NCBI GenBank assembly: GCA_945271295.1
Contig: CALYPG010000003.1
Location: 62,001-126,000, forward strand
Origin: an uncultured Gilliamella sp.
GTDB lineage: Bacteria; Pseudomonadota; Gammaproteobacteria; Enterobacterales; Orbaceae
Reading direction: 5' to 3'
DNA length: 64,000 nt
Numbering within the stretch: position 1 is the first letter of the stretch; the number at the start of each line of letters is the position of its first letter. Positions 47,735-56,762 of the stretch are shown one piece after another. The translations under genes and the position numbers were made by a program. The notes beneath the pieces were generated by a model. That model was not told the origin of the DNA. It ran no database searches and saw only the letters and a list, made by a program, of their open reading frames with translations.

Positions 47735-50032
47735 TTAATCCAATGTAAATTTTATGCGATAAATTTGACCACTTTCATCAAATAATAATAAATGCTGTAG
47801 CCCTTTTTTTTCTACTGTTAATACCACTTTCTCATTATCTTTAGAGCGTGCAATTAATGCCCCATTTAAAAACCACCATTTCTGCCCTGCCCCTCCTTGT
47901 GGTGTTAAATCAATGGTTACTGATTGATGACCGGGTAGTCGTTTTATCAATTGATTATCAAGTATTCCAGTAATAATTAGTGGTGAAAAAACATCATTGC
48001 CAAATACTGGGCAATTTCTATCAATTGGTGGTAACAGTGATTGCCGACGCTCTTTTGGTAATAACCATTCTTCTAAGGCTATTGGCCAAAGTGCAATGGA
48101 TTTTTTTTGAGCATCTTTACAATCTGCAGCGACGCGTTCTCCGTATTGATTAACCCAAATATTGATCCAGCCTGAACGATAGATATTATTCTTAAGCACA
48201 TTCAATGTATCAAGCGTTGGTGGTATCATATTATTAAATATCCATGCGTTTTTTTGTCGATGGCAATTTGGGTCATTTGCAGCTAATACTTGACCCGATG
48301 GCCAACAGATTTTTTCGGCGGTTACTGAATCTGGTTTGGTCACAGTGGGCAATGCTCGATTCAGGCGACGTTCCTTATTTAACAATAAAGCATTTACTTG
48401 TTGTAAAATTGGTACTGCAGTCACTGCGCCATATTGCCCAACCACAGGGCTGCCATCAGGTCGGCCAACCCATATGCCAATTAAATAACGCGGGTTAAGC
48501 CCTATTGCCCAAGCATCACGATATCCGTAACTCGTTCCTGTTTTGTAAGCCAATTGATTATTATTAACTAACATTTCTTTAGTTATCCAAGCACTACCGT
48601 CGGCAATCAAAGGTTTCTCGACTAACTGGTCATTTTGAATAAATCGTAAAGGACTTACTTTACCATTGCGGGCAAAGGCACTATAAGCACTGACTAAATT
48701 ATCCATTCGCAGTGATGCCCCACCTAAAATGTATGATATATTTGGATCATTACCTGCCGACACCAATGGTAAACCAACACTCGCCAGCTTACTAGCAAAA
48801 CGCCTAGGACCATATAATTCAATTAATTGTACCGCTGGCAAATTTAATGAATTTTTTAATGCATCTGCTGCACTAACCGGGCCGTGAAAATCTTCATCAA
48901 AATTAGTCGGTCGATAATCTGAATTAATACGAGGCACATCTTGTAGTAATGATGCAGAATGAATCATCCCCTCATCAATAGCCATCGCATAAATAAAAGG
49001 CTTTAACGTAGAACCTGGTGAGCGTAGCGCACTAATCATATCCACTTGTCCAAATCGTTCGTTATCATTAAAATCAGCCGAACCAACATAGCCTTTTACA
49101 GACATATCCGTATGATCTACAACTAAAATGGCAAGTGATGTTTTGGGCGGTAATTGGTTTTTACGATTACTAGCCAGATCTTCAAGGTTATATTGCAAAG
49201 AAAAATCAATAGTTGAATGAATAACATCCTTATTTGGATATTGTTGACGCAATCTTTGCGCTAATAATGGCGCAAATTGTGGCGTTTTACGTGGGTAAAC
49301 CCACACTTCATCTTGGCGAACTTGATTGATGATTTCTGGAGTCCAGACATGATTTTCGGCTAATCGGTCTAACACTTTATCACGAGCTAGCTTGGCTCTG
49401 TTCGGGTATCTATCTGGACGTAATCGACTCGGAGCTTGTGGCAAAACCGCTAATAAAACAGCTTCGCTACGCGTCAGTGCCTTCGGTTGCTTTCCAAAAT
49501 ATGACCAACTTGCGGCACCAATACCTTCAATGGTGCCACCATAAGGTGCATGGTTAATATATAAAGTTAATATTTCTTGTTTGCTATAATGCCATTCCAA
49601 TTGCAAAGTTCGGAATATTTGTTTCAATTTTCCGGTTAAAGAACGATCATGAGGATCAAGTAAGCGAGCAACTTGCATCGAAATAGTACTACCGCCAGAC
49701 ACAATTTTGTTATTAGTCAAATTTTGCCAAGTTGCTCGCAGCAAAGAAAGCGGGTTGATACCGATATGTTTATAAAAATGGCGATCTTCATAATTTAATA
49801 ACACGTCAAGATAATAATCAGGTACTTCATTTAAATTAACTGAGTAACGCCAAATACCATTGCTATCAGCAAACCGCCAAAGCGGTGTTTTATCCTGAGC
49901 AATAACGGTTTGTGTAGTTTTATTTTGCTGAATTGATAAGGGAAATAAATAATCAGCCACTAAAAAAGCAGCAAAGAGAAAAATAAATGAGAACAATAAT
50001 AAGGTAAATATTTTAAAAAGACGCTTTTTCAT
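47735..50032 (-). CDS. pbpC: Penicillin-binding protein 1C
   Basis: An inner-membrane bifunctional peptidoglycan synthase-like protein of about 765 aa. One N-terminal membrane segment is followed by the glycosyltransferase domain (NYEDRHFYKHIGINPLSL, GGSTISMQVARLL), the transpeptidase domain (SxxK motif in SPGSTLKPF, KTG motif in YKTGTSYGYRDAW) and the PBP1C-specific C-terminal domain. I prefer the ATG at 50032 over the TTG at 50041. A dispersed repeat lies only about 12 bp upstream of this start, between it and yfhM. Confidence 0.95.
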   Translation of the reverse strand: MKKRLFKIFTLLLFSFIFLFAAFLVADYLFPLSIQQNKTTQTVIAQDKTPLWRFADSNGIWRYSVNLNEVPDYYLDVLLNYEDRHFYKHIGINPLSLLRATWQNLTNNKIVSGGSTISMQVARLLDPHDRSLTGKLKQIFRTLQLEWHYSKQEILTLYINHAPYGGTIEGIGAASWSYFGKQPKALTRSEAVLLAVLPQAPSRLRPDRYPNRAKLARDKVLDRLAENHVWTPEIINQVRQDEVWVYPRKTPQFAPLLAQRLRQQYPNKDVIHSTIDFSLQYNLEDLASNRKNQLPPKTSLAILVVDHTDMSVKGYVGSADFNDNERFGQVDMISALRSPGSTLKPFIYAMAIDEGMIHSASLLQDVPRINSDYRPTNFDEDFHGPVSAADALKNSLNLPAVQLIELYGPRRFASKLASVGLPLVSAGNDPNISYILGGASLRMDNLVSAYSAFARNGKVSPLRFIQNDQLVEKPLIADGSAWITKEMLVNNNQLAYKTGTSYGYRDAWAIGLNPRYLIGIWVGRPDGSPVVGQYGAVTAVPILQQVNALLLNKERRLNRALPTVTKPDSVTAEKICWPSGQVLAANDPNCHRQKNAWIFNNMIPPTLDTLNVLKNNIYRSGWINIWVNQYGERVAADCKDAQKKSIALWPIALEEWLLPKERRQSLLPPIDRNCPVFGNDVFSPLIITGILDNQLIKRLPGHQSVTIDLTPQGGAGQKWWFLNGALIARSKDNEKVVLTVEKKGLQHLLLFDESGQIYRIKFTLD

Positions 50033-50044
50033 TATTGTCAAAAT

Positions 50045-50070
50045 GTTTCAGGTTAGGATGACGTTTCAGT
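50045..50070 (+). repeat. Dispersed GTTTYAG repeat, copy 4
   Basis: GTTTCAG at 50045-50051 and 50063-50069 (18-bp period), between pbpC and yfhM and almost touching the pbpC start. Similarity to the other copies stops after the second box. Confidence 0.55.
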
Positions 50071-50077
50071 CATAATA

Positions 50078-50105
50078 TTGCCCACCAACTTCCATTGATG
50101 GGCAA
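50078..50105 (-). terminator. Hairpin between yfhM and pbpC
   Basis: TTGCCCACCAA/TTGATGGGCAA (one G-T pair) about 57 bp after the yfhM stop. The sequence after it on the minus strand is not T-rich, so termination is uncertain. Confidence 0.4.
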
Positions 50106-50161
50106 TTGAGTAATGGATAAATTTTAACCATAGCATATTACGCTAAAGGTTGCTAACGTGA

Positions 50162-53100
50162 TTAATTACTCCAATTACGTTGAATAATTGATATTAAATC
50201 CAGTGAGCCACCAACAGCAAACCATTCAGGATGATACATAGATTCAACATAAGGATAAGGATTTGTATAATCACCTGCTGTTACTGCTCTAACCAAGTAA
50301 GCCACACGTTTTCGATATTTATTTGGCAAAATATAATTATGAATATCAACTGCAGCCACATACCTATCATCTCGATACTCTTGATATTTAATATCATTAC
50401 TGTTTTCATATTTCAGGATATTAACAAGTTCAGGGATCTCAGTTAAATTCACGCTGCTATCCAATAAATTTTGATTTTCAAGTTCAAATCCTGCAGGCAC
50501 AAAATCTACAATTAAAGCATCATGAATTGCTTGTTTTGCCATAACTTCTACTACAACAACCATCAAATCGCCTACTTGTAATTTTTCTGGTCTAAGTGCC
50601 TCACCTTTTAAATTATAATAAGAGCGACTAATAGTTAGAACATTATCAGACGCTGTAGGAGCGGGTGATTTTTTACTATAACCCGATATGCTAAATTTAA
50701 GGTAAAGCGGTTCGGCGTTTTCTGGATTGGTAACAGTTAATCCTTTTTCAAGATAATCATAACTAAATGAACGTGTTAATGTTTGATTTATCTCATTTAA
50801 TTGTTCATTAATTTGAACCTTGAAAGACGATGAGACTTTACGCTGTTCTAATAACCAACCAGCCCTAAATAATGCGTTTAATTCTTGAGTAGAAAAATAA
50901 CGTTTATCATTCAATAACTCTGATAAATTAAACAAATAATCAGCTTGTCTGTCAGTATTCAAGTCATTTTCGATTAATAATGATAAGATTAACGCTTTAT
51001 CGCGAACTGAACTGCCATAATCGCCTAACCAATAATTTTTACTATCATAATTGGTAGTAAATACTTCAGGTGTCAGTTGGTTATAAATATTTTCAAAACC
51101 GACTAACTTAGCAGACAATGCTAATTGTGCTATCGGTAATGGCGATAATTTGATTGAGTTATCCGTTTTCACTTGCTCAGACATGCGGTTAATTTCATTA
51201 CGCATAGCTGGTGTAATTTTATTTTGTTTAGCCAATACCATCAATGCATAAGCTTTAGTAGCAAATTGAATATAATCAGTGTTTACTGAACTATCGTAAC
51301 TTTGCAGATTATTGAAAGTGTTAGCATCATAAATATATTGTCCAATGCGATTCATGGCTGAATTAAGCGCTGTGTCACTAACCTGATAACCACGTTCTTT
51401 GGCTTGTAATAAAAACTCAGTAGCATAAACAGAAAGCCAATGTTCTTCTGAACTTTCTCTATTCCATAAACCAAAACTACCATTTGTACGTTGCATCGAT
51501 AAGATGCGAGCAATACCTAACTGCACTTGTTCACGCCGTTTTTCATCGGTATCGGTTTTAATTCCTAGTGCAACTAACTGTTCTTGGTTCACATACAAAG
51601 ACGGATACAATCCACTGATGGTTTGTTCTAAACAACCATAAGGATAAGCAAACAAACTTTTAATATATTGAGCAATATTTAGTGGCGGTTGATTAGATAT
51701 AATCAATTTTCCATCTACCGTGTTATCGATTAATTCATTTACAATAGGTTCAGAAAATGTCCAACTTTCACCACCATTAATCGCTACAGCATAATTTTTA
51801 TTGGTTGCTGCATAAGCAGGTCGTACACCAATTTTCCAAGTACGATTTATTTGATAATCAGAACCATCTTCAAGGGTAATACCTTTAACATTAACAGTCA
51901 CGCCTCCTTGACCATATCCATAGTCAGTGATAACCGGCACTGAAATTATTCTTCGTTGTTGGCTATTAAATGTCAATGTAGTTGATTGAGGTTTTTCTTG
52001 ATGTAACAGACCTGTAGTTGTAATATCGATTTGCATGGTCTGATTTTTTTCTGTCAAGTTATTAATATCTAAAGCGAGTACCGCATGATCGCCACCAGAT
52101 AGGAATCGCGGAATAGATAATTCTGCAACAACAGGGGCTGCAACAATCATGGTTTGTTCTGCTTTGCCAAAACGATCATCATCCCATGCTTGCGCCATTA
52201 TGCGTAATTCACCATTAAAATTAGGTAAAGGGAGATCAATACTGCCTTCCCCCTCTTCATTTAATTCGATAGTAGCGAGTTGTTGCGCAACAATATTGAC
52301 TTCGGTCATTGGTTTTTTACCACCAGGGGCGCTTTGGCTAAGCATCGCATCCCCACCAAAACTCATATTGACAGTCCGTCCAGTTCCTTCGATTAGTTTG
52401 CCATAAACATCATAAAGATCAACATTATAACTTTTTCGTCCTAGGAAGGCACTATAAGGGTCGGGGGTAGCAAAACGAGTTATATTTAATACACCTGAAT
52501 CAACTGCCGATACCAATATAGTCACTTTTTGATCTGTTTGGACTTGATCTTTATCCAATTTGATTTTAATCGGAATTGTTTTTTCTGGTTCAGTTTTCTT
52601 CGGTGCATCAATAACCACATTTAACTGACGATGAGAAGTATCAATTGGTAAGTAGAGCAATCCAATTGCACGTTTAACAGTCTGCACTGCCGCATCGGTT
52701 GACGGTCTAATAATCATGGCATTAATATAAATATCATGACGTCCCCAATCTTCTATTGGGATCTCAACATCCAAACCTTTTTCATCTACGACAGCTATAT
52801 TTTGTTTCCACAACATACCATCGTTAGTTTCGAGAGAAATATAACCCGATCCTGCTACAGGTGCTTGTATATGTACTTTCGCAGTATCACCTACTGCATA
52901 AGATGTTTTATCAATGCTCAATTTAACCTGATCTGGGCGGACTGAATTAGAGCCATTAGTATTATCTTCCCAACTATAACCACTCCAGAACCGAACACTG
53001 CTCATAATATTATTTTTGGTATCAACTACCTCTAAACGATAACTACCATAATCATCAGGTTGATAGCTAACTTTAGTTGTACTATTTTCTGCAATAGATA

Positions 53101-55258
53101 ATTGTTCTTCTGAGACAATAAATTCACTGGAATTATATTGTTGTTGCCAACCATCACTATCAGACCAGCTCCAATAATAATTACGTCGTTCTCGAACAAT
53201 TCTCGCTTTTAAGTCATTGGTTGCTTGTTTTTGTCCATCAAAATCGATATAGGCAACTTCAAATTCAGCAATCGACCCTTTATCAATGGTTGGGCGATTT
53301 TCATAACGATCAGTCGACCAATCATAATAAGGTGATTCGGCAAACAATGCTTGGATTGCGGGCATTTGGTTGGCAGGCCAAATGGTTTGACTTGCATAAC
53401 GAGTTACTGGCCGACCGCCAGAATCTAGCAAGCTAGCTTGAAACACAACTTTAACCGGAGAACGTAAATCACGCCAATTACTACTTTCCACATTAACATG
53501 GGCAACACCGTTGTTATCAAGTGACTGCTCAATACTATCAAGGTGCTGATCTGTCATATTGTCAGTTATTGCGCCAATTTTATAACCTGCAAGTTCAGCA
53601 ATAGAGTCAATTTTTTTCAGATAAAGATTACCTTCCAAACTATTGCCTGATGCAGGTGCACCATACAAATACCAAGCTTTAACATCAAAGTCGACGCTTT
53701 TGCCTGTGACAATTGGTTTAGACGAAGTTGTGTTGATCTCCATTGCGATACGTTCAGGTAAAAAATCCTCAACTTGGAAATTAGCATAACGATAATTATC
53801 ATCACCTAAATTAAAACGGAACGTCCATTTACCCGTGGCGGCATCACTTGGAATAACAAATTGCCACTGATATAACCCATGTGAGTTAGGTTTAGCATCG
53901 ACAGTTAAATTACGCACCACTTGTTCATCAGGTGCTATAACATCGACAATAATTGGCTGTTCTGGTAATAGTTTGCCATCTGCATTACGTAATAATGCAT
54001 TAAAATATACCGTTTCTTGTGGGCGATATAGATCACGAGCACTAAATGCGAATAATTGTTTTTGATAAAAAGCATTACCAGACCGATTAAACTCACGCAA
54101 ATCAAGTGCATTGTGTTTTAAATCAACAAATGAAGTTTGTTGCCCATCACTTGCTGTTAGTAATGAATAATCAATTTCATCTGGTAAAGTGATTTCGGCA
54201 TAACCTTGTTTATCAGATTGCACAACAATAGGGAGACACTTTTCTTTGCTATCGCGCCTACTGTTATTACACTGCATCGATAAACGTATATCAGCAAGTG
54301 GTTGGCCATTATCAAGTGCATGAGTAATAACTTCTAATTTTCTATTTTCATAAACATGGACAGAAATTCCAATATTACTAATTGAAAATAGTGTAGCAGG
54401 ATTAGAAAAATCATAGCTTCCAGCTCGATTCATTACAGCAATATATACACCTTCTTTTTGAAGTTCTTCAATTTTAGATAAATTGATTAATACTGATTCT
54501 TGAGCATTGCGTTTAGGATTTAGATCAAAGCGAGAAGAATAAACCAAATCAGCATATTTATTTAAATCCTGAGAATGCCAACTTGTAAAACGATTAATCA
54601 ATCCAAAATTTTCCATAAATTCAGGCAATTTTTCTGGTCTAATTTTGAAAAAATTAACATCAATTTTATCAACATTAAGCGTAATAACCGGTAAACCTGT
54701 CATAGATTTACTTGGTAGTAAAAATCCATTACTAGCAAAACCAACTAACGGTTGTCGATCACGAGTGGTGAATTCGGCTTGATAAACTGATTTTAAATGA
54801 CTGTCATTAATTGCTGCTAACATTTTATCAATAGTTAAAGATAACTTACGATTAGGTTCTAAAAAACGATGTCTTAATTCAAGACCGTTATCAGAAAGTT
54901 CCCAAGCGCCATCTACTTTACCTTTTTCTTGATCAACTAAACGCAGTAAATTAGGAAAATTGAGTTGAGGATTAAGTGGTACGGAAAAAGTGACAACCAA
55001 AGTACTTGAACCATCAAGAATAACTTCAGAACTATCAATAACAGTTAATTGTTTATTTCGGTATTTTTCAACCAATTCTGGAGTTGAAGTAAAAGTTTTT
55101 GGGGAATGGGAATTTTGATTAACATTATCAACATTCTCTTTAAGCTCAGTTGTTGGTTGAGTTTCGTTGGATGTTGAAACTGAATTTTGTTTATTATTAT
55201 CGCAACCTAGTAATGCTAATAACATACTTAATATAACCAGTCGCTTTACTAATCCCAT
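50162..55258 (-). CDS. yfhM: Bacterial alpha-2-macroglobulin lipoprotein YfhM
   Basis: A periplasmic protease trap thought to protect the cell when its envelope is breached, working with PBP1C. The ~1698-aa product has a lipoprotein signal with Cys19 (ALLGC), repeated macroglobulin-like domains, and the thioester motif CLEQT near residue 1206 (PYGCLEQTISGLYP), which traps proteases covalently. The C-terminal receptor-binding-like domain is present (VVVVEVMAKQAIHDALIVDFVPAGFE). The ATG at 55258 has AAGGTG 7 bp upstream and is preferred to the GTG at 55267. Order yfhM-pbpC-ndk is as in E. coli. Confidence 0.95.
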   Translation of the reverse strand: MGLVKRLVILSMLLALLGCDNNKQNSVSTSNETQPTTELKENVDNVNQNSHSPKTFTSTPELVEKYRNKQLTVIDSSEVILDGSSTLVVTFSVPLNPQLNFPNLLRLVDQEKGKVDGAWELSDNGLELRHRFLEPNRKLSLTIDKMLAAINDSHLKSVYQAEFTTRDRQPLVGFASNGFLLPSKSMTGLPVITLNVDKIDVNFFKIRPEKLPEFMENFGLINRFTSWHSQDLNKYADLVYSSRFDLNPKRNAQESVLINLSKIEELQKEGVYIAVMNRAGSYDFSNPATLFSISNIGISVHVYENRKLEVITHALDNGQPLADIRLSMQCNNSRRDSKEKCLPIVVQSDKQGYAEITLPDEIDYSLLTASDGQQTSFVDLKHNALDLREFNRSGNAFYQKQLFAFSARDLYRPQETVYFNALLRNADGKLLPEQPIIVDVIAPDEQVVRNLTVDAKPNSHGLYQWQFVIPSDAATGKWTFRFNLGDDNYRYANFQVEDFLPERIAMEINTTSSKPIVTGKSVDFDVKAWYLYGAPASGNSLEGNLYLKKIDSIAELAGYKIGAITDNMTDQHLDSIEQSLDNNGVAHVNVESSNWRDLRSPVKVVFQASLLDSGGRPVTRYASQTIWPANQMPAIQALFAESPYYDWSTDRYENRPTIDKGSIAEFEVAYIDFDGQKQATNDLKARIVRERRNYYWSWSDSDGWQQQYNSSEFIVSEEQLSIAENSTTKVSYQPDDYGSYRLEVVDTKNNIMSSVRFWSGYSWEDNTNGSNSVRPDQVKLSIDKTSYAVGDTAKVHIQAPVAGSGYISLETNDGMLWKQNIAVVDEKGLDVEIPIEDWGRHDIYINAMIIRPSTDAAVQTVKRAIGLLYLPIDTSHRQLNVVIDAPKKTEPEKTIPIKIKLDKDQVQTDQKVTILVSAVDSGVLNITRFATPDPYSAFLGRKSYNVDLYDVYGKLIEGTGRTVNMSFGGDAMLSQSAPGGKKPMTEVNIVAQQLATIELNEEGEGSIDLPLPNFNGELRIMAQAWDDDRFGKAEQTMIVAAPVVAELSIPRFLSGGDHAVLALDINNLTEKNQTMQIDITTTGLLHQEKPQSTTLTFNSQQRRIISVPVITDYGYGQGGVTVNVKGITLEDGSDYQINRTWKIGVRPAYAATNKNYAVAINGGESWTFSEPIVNELIDNTVDGKLIISNQPPLNIAQYIKSLFAYPYGCLEQTISGLYPSLYVNQEQLVALGIKTDTDEKRREQVQLGIARILSMQRTNGSFGLWNRESSEEHWLSVYATEFLLQAKERGYQVSDTALNSAMNRIGQYIYDANTFNNLQSYDSSVNTDYIQFATKAYALMVLAKQNKITPAMRNEINRMSEQVKTDNSIKLSPLPIAQLALSAKLVGFENIYNQLTPEVFTTNYDSKNYWLGDYGSSVRDKALILSLLIENDLNTDRQADYLFNLSELLNDKRYFSTQELNALFRAGWLLEQRKVSSSFKVQINEQLNEINQTLTRSFSYDYLEKGLTVTNPENAEPLYLKFSISGYSKKSPAPTASDNVLTISRSYYNLKGEALRPEKLQVGDLMVVVVEVMAKQAIHDALIVDFVPAGFELENQNLLDSSVNLTEIPELVNILKYENSNDIKYQEYRDDRYVAAVDIHNYILPNKYRKRVAYLVRAVTAGDYTNPYPYVESMYHPEWFAVGGSLDLISIIQRNWSN

Positions 55259-55520
55259 TATTTTCACCTTATTCCTAGTTAAAAATCGTCAATTATCATT
55301 ATAAAAATAAATTATTACCATAATGTCATATGGTATTTTGCCTATATTATGCACGCACGAGATAGGTTTGGCAAAAGATGTTTATTAAAATCTTAGTACA
55401 GTAATGAAACAATGATGCTAAAAAGGTAAAGAATAAAATCGATATATTATTGTTAGAATAAGAGATTATGAAAAATTGCCAGCGATATAAATTAAATATT
55501 AAGTAAATAAAATTGAAAAC
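55259..55520. other. AT-rich gap holding the presumed left edge of the Mu-like element
   Basis: No gene is present between the yfhM start and the repressor terminator. In phage Mu the left end lies just beyond the repressor gene, so the element's left terminus and the yfhM promoter should both be here. I could not pick out a TG...-type end or the transposase-binding repeats with confidence. Confidence 0.4.
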
Positions 55521-55561
55521 GGCTAATCAGCGTTTATTAATGATCAAAACGCTTATTAGCC
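55521..55561 (-). terminator. Terminator of the Mu-like repressor gene
   Basis: A 15-bp stem with one mismatch (55521-55535 with 55547-55561), about 19 bp after the repressor stop. On the minus strand it is followed by GTTTTCAATTTT. Confidence 0.7.
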
Positions 55562-55579
55562 AATTGAAACACATCTACA

Positions 55580-56290
55580 TTATTTTTTTAATACCAATCT
55601 TTCATATTTTGCAATCACTTTAAATGTTGGCTCTTCTTTGGGTGAGATAGCAAAACTTTGATAATTCGAGTTATCGCTGATAACTTTGTATGCAACTTCT
55701 ATAGGTTTATATTGTAACCTTTTTACCATTAATACATTATTGAATAATATAACATAGATACCGTCTAACGCTTTTGCTTGTTGCCTTTCGTCATAGATAC
55801 TTACTAATAATGTATCACCAGCTTTAATTGTATCAGCCATACTGTCATCACCGGCAATGAAGGTAGCTAACTTGATGCTTGACAATCCTTGTCGCTCAAC
55901 AAACTGCTTAGAAAGTATGATTGGTCCAGCATTATTTGCGGTAACCTTTACGTTACTTGCATCAGATGTGTCGACCTCTAATTCAGATACAATTATATAG
56001 TTTTTGAAAAAATCATTATCAACCGTTGCTTTAATGAGTTTTTTATCGCTAGTGTCATAATTTATTGTTAATTCCTGCATATAATTATCTTTATTTTTTT
56101 CAAGGATCTTTAATAGTTTGCATTTATTTATGACATTAGATACTTCATATTCATAACCGCCGCCTTTTTTTCCTTTAGCTTTACGCTTTGGCCAGTTTTC
56201 GTTCTTTGCTCTTAACGATACACCTTGTACAGTTTTTGGGCAATTATATTTACCTGCTATATCTTTTGGCGTTAACCAAATCTCTTTCAT
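55580..56290 (-). CDS. Mu-like phage repressor, S24 peptidase type
   Basis: This 236-aa protein starts with a Mu-type winged helix (WLTPKDIAGKYNCPKTVQGVSLRAKNENWPKRK), clearly related to the N-terminus of the transposase encoded opposite. It ends with a LexA/S24 autoprotease domain, with Ser150 in GDDSMADTI and Lys190 in LMVKRLQY. Unlike classical Mu c, it should be inactivated by RecA-stimulated self-cleavage, so the element could respond to DNA damage. It is divergent from ner, with an operator-rich gap between. Confidence 0.85.
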   Translation of the reverse strand: MKEIWLTPKDIAGKYNCPKTVQGVSLRAKNENWPKRKAKGKKGGGYEYEVSNVINKCKLLKILEKNKDNYMQELTINYDTSDKKLIKATVDNDFFKNYIIVSELEVDTSDASNVKVTANNAGPIILSKQFVERQGLSSIKLATFIAGDDSMADTIKAGDTLLVSIYDERQQAKALDGIYVILFNNVLMVKRLQYKPIEVAYKVISDNSNYQSFAISPKEEPTFKVIAKYERLVLKK

Positions 56291-56300
56291 GTTTTTGCCT

Positions 56301-56345
56301 CACATTTAAAGTCAGTTTAAAGTTTTGCTTTAAACTTTAAATTTA
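56301..56345. promoter_or_regulatory. Operator-like cluster between repressor and ner
   Basis: TTTAAAGT occurs at 56305 and 56316 and inverted (ACTTTAAA) at 56334, forming an AAAGTTT/AAACTTT inverted repeat just upstream of the repressor start. This position corresponds to the operators of Mu-like phages. The rest of the gap to 56540 is AT-rich. Confidence 0.5.
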
Positions 56346-56540
56346 AAATAAATAATTATTTATCATTAAGTTAACTAAAGAAAATAAACGAACACGCTGA
56401 TTTATTATTAAAAATAACTTGAAAGAAACGTTGCAATTATCTTTAAAGTAAATTATTATCACTTACAAGTTGCAGTTACACTTGAAAGTTTAGCTTAGTA
56501 GTAAGTAGTTATTGTTACATTTTTTAAAAGGGTGGTAAAT

Positions 56541-56753
56541 ATGAAAAATCAAGACTGGCATGTAGAAGATATTAAGTGTGCGCTTCGTAAAAAGCGTATC
56601 ACTTTAAAATCACTTTCAATTAATGCTGGGTTATCTCCGTCAACACTTAATAACGCTTTACGCGTTTCTTACCCCAAAGCAGAGCGAATTATTGCAGAAG
56701 CTTTGGGTGAAAAACCTGAAAACATTTGGCCTTCACGCTACCAATATAAATAA
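56541..56753 (+). CDS. ner: Ner-like DNA-binding protein
   Basis: A 70-aa helix-turn-helix protein (DIKCALRKKRITLKSLSINAGLSPSTLNNAL, then YPKAERIIAEALGEKPENIWPSRY) typical of Mu Ner and the related Nlp/SfsB proteins, which turn down early transcription. The ATG at 56541 has AAGGG upstream; a GTG 9 bp earlier is also open. It ends 9 bp before the transposase. Confidence 0.88.
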   Translation: MKNQDWHVEDIKCALRKKRITLKSLSINAGLSPSTLNNALRVSYPKAERIIAEALGEKPENIWPSRYQYK

Positions 56754-56762
56754 GGACGTTTT

